64,000 bases of DNA from Capitulum mitella (Eukaryota > Arthropoda > Thecostraca > Pollicipedomorpha > Pollicipedidae). Below are positions 11,201 through 20,400 of the stretch, piece by piece. The stretch's first letter is position 1. Every line of letters begins with the position of its first letter. The DNA is taken from positions 4,340,001 to 4,404,000 of the forward strand of contig CP099841.1 in assembly GCA_030062745.1 (NCBI GenBank). The letters run 5' to 3'. The notes beneath the pieces are model-generated. The model was not told the origin of the DNA. It did no database searches and saw nothing but the letters and a program-made list of their open reading frames with translations. The position numbers were made by a program, and so were the translations under genes.

Positions 11201-14200
11201 TGCTCATTGATTGTCTGGTCCTTCGAGTGTTCCAGCTTTCAACTGAAAGGCCATGTCATGCAGTCAGCGACGTTGGCATAGGATCATTATAAAACGGCGT
11301 CCGAATACATATAAGTTATTAAAAAAAAACAGTCGAATTTGGATCGGAAATCTGACGTTTTTTCGGGTCAAAGTCTCAGGTCAATAACTTGAAAATATCC
11401 ATCTCGCTCATGTTTACATTTTCCATGCCGACGCCGTCCCCACGTTTTACACCTATCCTGAGCAGTAGCCTGCTGGTTTTGATTTCACAGCCGCTCTGCT
11501 CCGCCAGGAATACCGGAGAACGGCATACCTCCCGGCGACCCCCTGTTTCTACGGGAGATCGCCTTCTCCAGGGACGGTTTGGACGCGCTCTACTCGAACG
11601 TGATCGTCCACGGGTTCTCAGCCTTTCAGCTGCACAGCCTCAAGTGAGCGTACGCCGGAATAAAACTGTTCACGGCCGGCGAAGAGCTTCTGCACGCCAT
11701 GTATGGCATCCCTCCGTCGTAAATCTCTTTCCACATCTACGAACGACACGCACAGAGAAACAAGGTGTGTTCCAAGCGCATCTTTAAAAATCAGCTTTTA
11801 CGTTCCCTCATTCGTTTAACATTATTAAAACACTCCAAAATATCACCAAAGAAACAAAAGAGAACAAGCAGGCTTTTCACATCTAAATACACCCAACCCA
11901 TACTAAGCAACTTCCCACGGGTGTCATCTTCTCATAACCATTGCTCGGGCTAACAGCGCTTTTGAGCCTCCCAGTCAACCCCCATTTGACTGTGTTAAGA
12001 TTTCCACACAACAGTGGTGCCTGGCCCAGCCAGAAAGTGCACGCAACAAAGTCCATGCCACTAACCTTTGGCGTGTGTTTGTTCCGCACACGCGACGTGT
12101 GCAGACAATGGCGGCAGATATTCACCATTGTCGAATATCTGCTGTAAAGAGAGTGTGAACGTGAACCGTCTAAAAACGGCTGTTCTCCGCGCTTTCTCCC
12201 TGTCCAGCGTCGACCCGGCGGCGCGTTCAGTGACCTTTGACCTGACCGTGCCGGAGGTCGACCTCTCGGGCGATTATGACGTCACAGGAAATTTTCTCCT
12301 CCTGGTCGTCACTAGCAGCGGCAACTTTACCTCCCATCTCAGTGAGTGGTGATCACCGGTCAAGATGTCGCTCAGGGTATGTTCTCTGCCTCTGCTTTCG
12401 CGTGCCATGCTGTAGAACGGTCGGGGATGGTTGAATGTTTAAAGCTTTTCTTCAGCGTCTGTGACGATTCGGCACCCGTGCCGTAGCTTGCCGATGTTTA
12501 TCTTATCTTTTGGACGATATCCATCCACGTCATCACGTGGGTATTGTCATATGACGTGATATCGTCAACCATATCACGTCATATACTTCATCGCATGGAC
12601 ATCGTCGTACTTGACTGATGTCCATGACGTAAGTCGTGCTGGACGCCCAACCCGAACACCGCTGACCTGACGGGGTCACTGACCGACACTGACCTGCGTC
12701 CGGCAGAGGGTGTGGACGTGAGCGGTGCAGGTGACCTGGTGGTGCAGCCCTCGCAGGAAAGGGGAGGTACGAGCCACGTGCAGATGGCGAACCTGAATGT
12801 TCGCCTGGAGATTGCGGAAACTCAACACCAGATCGACTACAGCCAGGAGACCAACCCCATCATCGGTGAGAACCTTGGCCGTAACGGACTGTGACTCCCA
12901 TTTGCTTCATTTGTGTGAAAACTCTCCGACGGGATAGGTTAGCGAGATAACCATAACTTCCGTAGGCGGGCGGTCCTTTTTCAGGATACTCGAAAAGGCA
13001 AGACTGCCGTATTCTGTGACGGATGATCGCCGTCTTGTGCGCATCTCTAAATCTCGACTACGCCCGACTGTATTAGGGACAGCTAAACAGAATGGAGAGA
13101 GCCGCATCAGTAAACAAGTCTCCAAATGGCCTTGAAAGATCGGAAGCTTTGTCTTCCGGGATTGTTTATGACGGTTAATGTTGAGAAACGTTTCGTTTAA
13201 TTTTGCCAGTGAGTCCAAGGGGCATTTATCGTACTACGGCACTGTTTGGGCGAAGCAGCCTGTTCATAATTTGCTGCTTGCCTACCACATATATATATGG
13301 TATATGGTATATATGGTATGTGGTATATATATGGTATACGGTATATGTATATAATTTCAGGGCATGCCTACCACAGAGCGAATCTGTGGTTGGCATGCCC
13401 TGATATTATAACCTGCTTCAGCGTCGCTGGTACTGAGTTACCTGCATCGTTGTCCTCTGTCAAGGTACTTATAAAGCGTTGGATTCCCCCATATTGTCAC
13501 ATGTTCACTTTCTTGGCGTGCTTGAATCATTTGCTGTCGGGTACGAGCGTCTTTGCAGACCGTTCTTGTACCGGCAAAGTGACATTGAAACCAAAGGACC
13601 GGTTCACCTAAAAATCCTGCACATTGTGTGAACGTTAAAACCTGTATTGTCCACGACGCTCATGTGGTGTTTTTGAGCGGTCAAAACTTCGTGTTTTTGT
13701 AGGGCGCTTCCTGGTGAAATGATGCGATGTTGTACATACACTGTACGAATGGGACTACCGGTTTGCCTTTGCAATTTCATAGATCAAGTCGAAGCGCGGC
13801 GCTTGTTGTAGAATGAATTCCCATCCCCCCAATAAAGAATTAAGAAATGAAAAGCTGAAGATACAGTTGTGAAAAATCTGGTACACCATGGGTTGTGTGC
13901 TTTGATTTGAAACTACCATAGTTGCGACAGCTTTGTGCCATCTCCAGACGAAGCAGGCTCCTGTCGTGGAGGACGGTGATGAGAGGACAAGATCCTAACC
14001 ATGATGGTAGTTTGAATAAATAATGTCATACATATCAGTGAATAGCGGTAATCAATGCACACGATCCCGTATTATCACGTGAAACGAGGCGAATATTTGC
14101 GGTATTTGTGTTTGGGTCGGCTTGCTACGCTCAGCTTCCGACTTACACCGGGTGCAGTGGCGTCTGCTGTTATGCGCTGCACTTCAGCATGTCACCGACG

Positions 14201-14524
14201 ACCGCGTGTGTCTGAGGTAGCGGCGCGGATTGAACTCCCCCTCCCCCTCCGCAGGTGAGACGGTGAGACTGAACTCCCTCCTCTTCCGCAGGTGAGACGG
14301 TGCGCCACCTAGTGACGAACAACGATCGCCTCCTGCTGGAAGAGGTGCGGCCCGAGATCGAGGCCAAGATCGCAGAGCTGATGGCCCGCCTCGTCAACCG
14401 CGTGCTCACCGTCCTCCCAGTGGAGAGCGTGCACGGCCCCCCGCCGGCGGCCAGCCAGGTGGCGCAGGTGGCGCTGCCGGCGCCGGCGACAGGTGGCAGC
14501 ACCGCCGCGGCGGCGATCTTGTAG
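8216..14524 (+). CDS. JHBP/takeout-family secreted lipid-binding protein, complete six-exon gene
   Basis: Exons 8216-8279, 10985-11089, 11508-11643, 12208-12341, 12707-12865 and 14292-14524 join in phase to 276 codons. The family (haemolymph juvenile hormone binding protein/takeout, TULIP fold) carries hydrophobic ligands outside cells. Residues 1-22 form a signal peptide with a Leu/Ala core. The N-terminal disulphide pair is present as Cys31 and Cys42. The family block GIPENGIPPGDPL follows, then NVIVHGFSAFQL, then the paired beta blocks VTFDLTVPEVDLSGDYDVTG and LVVTSSGNF, and the C-terminal helix with LEEVRPEIEAKIAELMA. After LPVES there is an unusual Pro/Ala-rich tail of about 30 residues that family members (about 245 residues) normally lack. 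The identity is at family level; the ligand is unknown. Confidence 0.87.
8341..8536. mobile_element. Short terminal-inverted-repeat element (MITE-like) in JHBP intron 1
   Basis: GGCGTAGCCAGGG at 8344-8356 is mirrored by CCCTTGGCTACACCC at the right end near 8532, giving imperfect inverted termini around about 165 bases without coding capacity. The terminal motif resembles those of many non-autonomous animal DNA transposons. Target-site duplications could not be fixed with confidence. Confidence 0.55.
8537..10522 (+). other. JHBP intron 1, middle part
   Basis: No exon is recognised. It contains a perfect 13-bp inverted repeat at 8862-8892. A 127-codon ORF on the minus strand around 9567-9950 has no recognisable family and no supporting splice structure. 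Confidence 0.6.
8862..8892. repeat. Perfect 13-bp inverted repeat
   Basis: CTGAAGCTTGTAT at 8862-8874 is exactly complementary to 8880-8892, with a 5-base loop. It lies inside intron 1 of the JHBP gene. Confidence 0.8.
10523..10690 (+). mobile_element. Single-arm relative of the 7232-7645 foldback element
   Basis: The sequence aligns collinearly by eye with the left arm of the foldback element. Shared marks are CATATG-CAA-ATTATAG, GCA-TTT-TGT, ATAATGTTTGCTTTTG, TATGATCA-TATTC, TATTCC-GTGAAA, GTGTAGACC-CTTGG and CCATGCCCC. Differences are spread throughout, so the two copies are old. Confidence 0.7.
10985..11089 (+). CDS. JHBP gene exon 2
   Basis: The acceptor CGGCAG ends at 10984 and the donor GTCAGA starts at 11090. 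It encodes the mature N-terminus with CPVGDQRQLSEC, the family's conserved cysteine pair, followed by the helix LTNGLERLRPFFRT. Confidence 0.88.
11508..11643 (+). CDS. JHBP gene exon 3
   Basis: The acceptor CGCCAG ends at 11507 and the donor GTGAGC starts at 11644. It encodes GIPENGIPPGDPLF, the most diagnostic family block, then YSNVIVHGFSAFQLHSL, matching the usual NVxVxGLSxFxL pattern. Confidence 0.9.
12208..12341 (+). CDS. JHBP gene exon 4
   Basis: The acceptor TGTCCAG ends at 12207 and the donor GTGAGT starts at 12342. It encodes alternating hydrophobic strands with VPEVDLSGDYDVTG, corresponding to the family's P-x-L-x-L-x-G-x-Y-x-I-x-G motif, and then SSGNF for the usual G-x-G-x-F. Confidence 0.9.
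12549..12584. repeat. Perfect 14-bp inverted repeat carrying TGACGT motifs
   Basis: ATATGACGTGATAT at 12549-12562 is exactly complementary to 12571-12584 across an 8-base loop. Each arm includes TGACGT/ACGTCA, the half-site bound by CREB/ATF factors. More ACGTCA/TGACGT copies lie at about 12527 and 12625. The location is JHBP intron 4. Confidence 0.75.
12707..12865 (+). CDS. JHBP gene exon 5
   Basis: The acceptor CGGCAG ends at 12706 and the donor GTGAGA starts at 12866. It has 52 full codons of amphipathic strands, including DLVVQPSQE and VRLEIAETQHQIDYS. Phases match both neighbours. Confidence 0.85.
13279..13348 (+). repeat. TATATGG microsatellite
   Basis: Irregular repeats of TATATGG and TATA run up to the hairpin at 13350. 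The location is JHBP intron 5. Confidence 0.8.
13350..13410. repeat. Hairpin with 27-bp arms and a 7-base loop
   Basis: Positions 13350-13376 pair with 13384-13410 at 25 of 27 positions, with loop AGCGAAT. The arms contain CAGGGCATGCC. The size resembles a small precursor-microRNA hairpin, but a palindromic transposon relic is equally likely. It sits directly after the TATATGG tract in JHBP intron 5. Confidence 0.7.
14230..14302 (+). repeat. Duplicated 3' splice site of JHBP exon 6 (37-bp period)
   Basis: TGAACTCC...CCGCAGGTGAGACGGTG occurs twice, with GCAGGTGAGA at 14251 and 14288. The second copy is the in-frame acceptor. Using the first would read through the second and hit TGA within about 13 codons. 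Confidence 0.8.
14292..14524 (+). CDS. JHBP gene exon 6 and stop
   Basis: The acceptor TTCCGCAG ends at 14291 and TAG lies at 14522-14524. It encodes the closing helices with NDRLLLEEVRPEIEAKI, matching the family's N-x-x-P-x-I pattern. It then adds a tail rich in Pro, Ala, Gly and Thr. A duplicate acceptor lies 37 bases upstream and would lead to a stop after about 13 codons. Confidence 0.87.
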
Positions 14525-14668
14525 CAGGTCCGCGACGGAAGAGACGTTCTGACTGACTCGAGGAGCGCGCCGTCGTCGTGGCGGGAGTGGTGGGTTCGTG
14601 ACGTTCGTCGCGTTCGGAGGAGATGAAGGGGAAGATTACTCAGCGTTATTAGTCGTGGCTCGATGCTC

Positions 14669-14674
14669 GATAAA
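14669..14674 (+). promoter_or_regulatory. Possible polyadenylation signal GATAAA
   Basis: GATAAA, a known weaker variant of AATAAA, lies about 145 bases after the JHBP stop codon. No canonical AATAAA occurs nearby. Confidence 0.25.
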
Positions 14675-15086
14675 TGTGCAAGAGGTCCGCCAAAGGGATT
14701 TCGTAAGGCGTAAGCGCAACGAACTTCTCATTTCGTGATTTCGAATAGATGTTTTGGTACAAATCGGCCAGCCGACGAAAGCACACTTTCCTCGGAAAAA
14801 GAGACCTCGCAGGCGGTGTCTCGCGAGGTTTGATAGTGCAATACATGACGTGAAACACCCAAACGTGCCTCGCATTCTCCGCAAAAGCCGTCGTTAAAGT
14901 TCTTCGAAGCTTCCATGAATGTGGCCCGTTGTACTGGCTGACTTTCGCAATCAGAGACGCGATTTAATATTTCCGCCGGCTTCAGTCATATCTGTATGCA
15001 GCGCACACTGGCACCAAGCGCCATTCTCCAGTCTGTACCGGACATCAACGGTACGTCGAGAAACTCGGTGCACTGTTCGCGTTAGA

Positions 15087-15278
15087 GGAAGCTGCTTTTT
15101 GTTTCCTCTTGTAAAACGTGGTTTCGTCACTTGTTGACAAGGAACGGCAGTTGGCCTGCAAACCCAGCCTGTCACTCAGAGCGGAAGCTGCTTTTGTCGC
15201 CTCTGGAAATCACAGTTCCGCCGTTTCTTGACAACAAGGGACAGCACTCGGCCTGTAAATATAAGCCAAGCCTGCCTG
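15087..15278 (+). repeat. Diverged tandem duplication, 96-bp period
   Basis: GGAAGCTGCTTTT starts at 15087 and again at 15183. Both copies continue through TGT-CCTCT, a TTGACAA block and GGCCTG-AAA. The copies differ at many positions. Confidence 0.7.
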
Positions 15279-17288
15279 CCTGCCTGCCCGTCAGTCGTCT
15301 AATTAGCGGCAGCAAAGCTCCCGCGGCCGGTCAGCGTGCTCCTGTCGCTTCTCGTGACTCGCGTGTCGCCTGTGCTGCTGCCGTCGCCCGACGTGCAATT
15401 CCGGCGCGGAAGTTTCTGACGCGCCACGCCCCGCCCTGTCGCGTGCCGCCCGCGGACGCCGCCGCGACAGAAAAGGTGGAGCTGGGGATGGAGCGGCCGT
15501 GCGCTGCCCAGGGGCACGAGGGACCGCAGGCGTCCGCGAGCTGTCTCGAGACTCGCTGCATCGAGTCGGCGACCAGTGAAAGGCCGGTTCCAGTTCCCGC
15601 CAGCACCCGCTCTGCACCCTGGGCTCATTTAAATTGGCACCTAAACATTCCAAGAACGTTTGAAATGAAGGTAAATGTAGCTCCGTGAATCCACCCCCCA
15701 TCTCGTGACTCTGAGAAAATGGCAAAACCCAGTCTGGTTTCCAGTTGCATATACGCAACTGCTGTGTCCTGTAATACGATTGCGGTCCAGCCTGCTGCCA
15801 TATCATTACGGGCCCGCCTGCGTGGCCCCGAAACTGAAACCACATCATCGGCACCTCAATCGATCACGTCGTATCGACTGGCCACGGACGGTCCGGGATG
15901 CCCCGAAGCGGGGACGCGCTACCAACGGCACTGCACCATTCCAGCCGGACAGGCAGCGCTGGCCACAAACCGCTGCTGACTGCCGCTGGGCTGCATATGC
16001 AGAACTGAGCCTTACATATTGTTCAGGGCTTTCAGACAGTCAGAAATATAGAAAATAAAGTTACCAAAGTAGCTTTTTCTCCAATCATATCTCCCAAACA
16101 ATGCGGATTTCTCGTTTTCTGTGATAGTTATGCGTGATTTATAGCTGGCATGCAAAGCTCCCATACCGATCACTTAACCAACCGCATGCATCAACGATTA
16201 CCCTACTGACTTGCATCAAAGGTCATGTGGTTATTTCGGAACGCGGAAGCACGCAACAGAACGTCAAGATAAAAATAAAAAACCTAATAAAATCCGCGAC
16301 CCTAGGGTGGCTGGCCATCACCGATAAGCTGCGCGTTACGCTAGACCGGAGCCACTCCCTGGATGGAGCCCGGCCGGCTGTCCCGCCAGCGCCGCCGGTC
16401 GTCCACCCGGAGAGCCTCCCGCGCAGTCGGAACAGAGAAACACGTAAGCGGCCGATTCCTGTTTTGTACGCGGAGTTTGTGCTATATTACAAACTGATAT
16501 ACAGAACCAAGCTATAATACACAAACTGTAAACGGCTGGGGCGCTGCTTAACTAGTCACACGACGCACATGACATCGTCTGGTCCCCAGTGGCAATATGT
16601 CTCCGATCACGTCGCCAGTAAAAACACACGGCGCGGCCGGGCGGGCGCCCCTGCCGGGCGGCGGCGCGCCGCCGCGGCCGCTGAGGTAAGCCGCGCGCCC
16701 CGCCCGCCGACCGCGCGCCGCGCGCGCGCGCACTACACACTACATCACAAACACGCCCGGCGGCCAGCCAGTGCGCCGGCGAGCGAGCAAATAAATATGG
16801 AATGCGGTTGGCGAAGGTTGGTCTCGGCGCGCGCGAGATCATGCCGCCACCAGGAGCGATGCGAACTGCGGACACCTTCCTGAGTCAAGCTGCAGCGGCG
16901 TTAGACGGGTTAAAATTGCACGGCAGAGATTAAAAACGGCTCACTACTACGCTCGACGCGCGCGAAAAACGGGAGATAAAACGTTAGCAGCGATGCTGGA
17001 TGAGATTGCACGTTGGGGTCCGATGAGACGACGGCCAAGTTAGCGGCCCGCTACTGTAAAACGCACGCGGCGGCGGCGGCAGTGGCGGCGGCTGCCGCGG
17101 CGGCGGGCCGGCGTCCGCGCAACGCCGTCGCGCGCGCGCCGCGCGAAACAAAACAGACGGAGCTTGTGCTCAAATCACAACCAGCGGCCCGTCGCGCGGG
17201 ACGACACCTCGGAAGTCGACGGCAGCGAGAACACACGGCCAGACGCGGGCGGCAGCGGCGGCGGCGGCGGCGGCGGCCGGCGCGCCGC

Positions 17289-17474
17289 CTACGTCTGTAT
17301 GGCCTGGTGCAGCTCGGCGTGAATGCCCTGCATCTCGGCGATCTTGTCGCCCAGCTGCATGTTGAGCGTGTCGAGCACCTTGTGCTGCGACTCCTGCGCG
17401 GACAGCGCCATCTCCAGCTGGTCCTGCAGCCGCGACAGCTGGCCGCGCAGCTGTTCGTTCTCCTGTTCCAGAGT
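17289..17474 (-). CDS. homer: Homer exon 9 (coiled-coil end and stop)
   Basis: The acceptor CGCCAG precedes 17474 and TAG is at 17291-17289. It has 61 codons with continuous heptads, including [19 protein letters not shown] and a final helix [15 protein letters not shown] that parallels the LDGKI segment in the tetramerisation tail of vertebrate Homer. Confidence 0.92.
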   Translation of the reverse strand, partial: TLEQENEQLRGQLSRLQDQLEMALSAQESQHKVLDTLNMQLGDKIAEMQGIHAELHQAIQT

Positions 17475-20400
17475 CTGGCGGGCACACGGAGGGCACAGTC
17501 AGGCTCGGACCGCTGGGGCACGGCCGGGCGCTCCGACACGTGACGAGGTGGAGGAGTGGGCTCGTTACGGTCGGCCGGCCGGCCGCGGCCGACGCTCCGC
17601 GCGGCGACAACAGGCAGGAGTCGCGGAGCGGTCCGCCTGACCGGGCCTGGTCCGCGTCGACCGTCGAGTCAAGACCGAGTTGAGCCGTTCGAGTTGGGTG
17701 ACTGTTTCGAGGAAGCGTGCTGAGACGCACCACCTGCGGTCAGCCTTGTACGGTGCCAGGGCAAGACGGGGCCAAGGGTCAGCCAGAAGGTGCAGCCGCC
17801 GGATGCTAACAAATGGAGCTAAATTCGTGCTGGGTTGAGTTCCCTGCGCTAATAGCCGTTAGGACTAATTCCACAGCACGATGTAATCTCTTTGGCGGTG
17901 GAATTTTCGACTGCTGGTCGACGTTATTTCTGGCAGAACTCATGAATTTCACACATTTATCATTTGACCAGAGTTCATTGCAGGCACGTCGGCAGAAAAA
18001 TGATTGCAAACAATCGGTTAGGTCCATAACAGTTCTCGCTACTTCATTAATCATTTCCGAATTCAAACTCCAGCTCAGTTTGTGGAACATGAAACAGGCT
18101 TCCAAAAACAGGCTGCGCAGATATTTCACGAATTTCGCGTAGGGTTTCATTTCCCATTACATCTTCCACAATATCCAACGTTTCGACTTCAGCCAGCATC
18201 AGCGACGATTTTCCGTCTGACAAAAGACATAAGCGAAGGCCCATCCAAGCGGCTTGCAGACGACATCCAGCACGTCTGCCTGAACAAAAAATGGCCGCCA
18301 TAAGCCGCTGGAAACGTCACGGCCGCTGGCCGACGCCGCCCGGACAAGTTGTGTCCTTCTGACCGCGATATGACGGCCGTTAATGGAGGCGCGTCTCCGC
18401 GGGGAGACCTCCGGAGACAGGCCGGAGCGGCCGCGGCCATTATCCCAGCTGACCTTTAAACGCCCATCGTCCGCCAGTCTCCGGCGAATTTTCCAGCGGC
18501 CACCTCCACTAACGTGACACGGGGCCTCGGCGGGCTGCACGCCGCTCCGAGCGGAAATGGGGACACTTTATCCGCTGTTCGAAAGCCACGTCCGTTAAAC
18601 AATTATGCAAGCCAATTTGGATTGGGGTTGGGGTTGATTGGATGATTGGAGTTCACATACTGAGCTACTGTGGGGATGCAAAACTTCCTTTTCGCAAACA
18701 GGTAGGAGCTGAACATCGCACAAGTACCGATCCGCCTGACGATCCATTGCCTTCCAAGTTCGCTGTTCCTCTGACCGACTGACTTCTCGCGATATCCTGC
18801 AGTCTCAACGACCAAAGACCCACAAACAACACAATGCACTTCCGCACAGCTGAAACATCCCCGAAAGAAGCCAAGCCGCGCCACCTTCCCTCAAACCCAC
18901 CTCGTGACTGCCCTTCGCCTCACCTTGATACTCTCCTCGTGCGCCTTGGACCCGGCGTCGCCGAGCGAGGCCGCCATTTTCCTGTTCTCGTCGTCCTTGC
19001 GCTTGACGTCGCCCTCGAGCTTGTCGGCGCGCACGCGCAGCTGGTGCAGCTCGCGCGACAGCTCGGCCGTCTCACCGCCGCGGCCGGCCTCCAGCTCCAG
19101 CACGCGGCTGCGCAGCCGGCCGTTCTCCTCCTGCCGCCCCGGCGGTGTCAGCGGCAGCACGAGGCAGTGTGGACGTCACGTGAGCCAATGTCCGTGGGGT
19201 GTCAGCGGCAGCACGGGGCAGTGTGGACGGTGAGTCAGTGTCCAAGTCAGCGGCAGCACGGGAAGTGTGGACGTGTCAGCGTGTCAGCGGCAGCACGGGG
19301 AAGTGTGGACGGTGAGTCAGTGTCCACACTGTCAGCGGCAGCACGGGGCAGTGTGGACGGTGAGCCAGTGTCCGTGGGGTGTCAGCGGCAGCACGGGGCA
19401 GTGTGGACGGTGAGCCAGTGTCCACACTGTCAGCGGCAGCACGGGGCAGTGTGGACGGTGAGCCAGTATCCGTGGGGTGTCAGCGGCAGCACGGGGCAGT
19501 GTGGACGGTGAGCCAGTGTCCGTGGGGTGTCAGCGGCAGCACGGGGCAGTGTGGACGGTGAGCCAGTGTCCGTGGGGTGTCAGCGGCAGCACGGGGCAGT
19601 GTGGACGGTGAGCCAGTGTCCGTGGGGTGTCAGCGGCAGCACGGGGCAGTGTGGACGGTGAGTCAGTGTCCACACTGTCAGCGGCAGCACGGGGAAGTGT
19701 GGACGGTGAGTCAGTGTCCACACTGTCAGCGGCAGCACGGGGAAGTGTGGACGGTGAGTCAGTGTCCACACTGTCAGCGGCAGCACGGGGCAGTGTGGAC
19801 GGTGAGCCAGTGTCCGTGGGGTGTCAGCGGCAGCACGGGGCAGTGTGGACGGTGAGCCAGTGTCCGTGGGGTGTCAGCGGCAGCACGGGGCAGTGTGGAG
19901 TGGGCGTGTCCACCTGTCAGCGGCAGCACGGGGCAGTGTGGACGGTGAGCCAGTGTCCGTGGGGTGTCAGCGGCAGCACGGGGCAGTTGAGCTGGTGAGT
20001 CGGTGTCAGCTCAGCGTCACGCGCAGCACGGTACTTTATCAGTCTGGACAGTGAGTCAGTGTCAGCTGAATGTCTGAATGGGACAGAACCGTGTCAGTTT
20101 ACTCAGTGACTCGATGTCTGCGGGGCGTTAGGGGTGGCATGGACTCAGTCTGAACTGTAAGTCCGTGTCAGCGGGGTGTCAAAGGTGGCACGGTGTCAGG
20201 GACGATAAAATGCCAGGGAACACAGGGTGTCGCGGGCAGCATCAATGGCCTCCGACGTCTGTCCCGAAATAGCTGGAGGGGGGCCGGAGTCGGAACGGCA
20301 CCGGTCCAAAATAACACTGACGTGGTGCCGGGAGCAGCATCAATATCGTCGGCCCGAACAGCACAACCAACACTACCAAAAACGAACGCGCCGTCAGTGA

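Larger units (their letters stand above)
14525..17288. other. Intergenic DNA between the convergent JHBP and Homer genes
   Basis: The two genes point toward each other, so this interval holds both 3' UTRs. No additional gene is recognised. It contains a roughly 96-bp tandem duplication (15087-15278), a CCTG run near 15267, and from about 16600 to 17280 a very CpG-rich stretch with GCG/CGG repeats. Confidence 0.6.

Noticed and set aside
18834-19998. Frames with [14 protein letters not shown]-like repeats
   Set aside because: They are antisense to Homer exon 8 and created by the 48/50-bp array.
19147-20010. Possible CRISPR array (regular repeats of about 50 bases)
   Set aside because: There are no unique spacers, the units are head-to-tail minisatellites, and the context is a eukaryotic intron.
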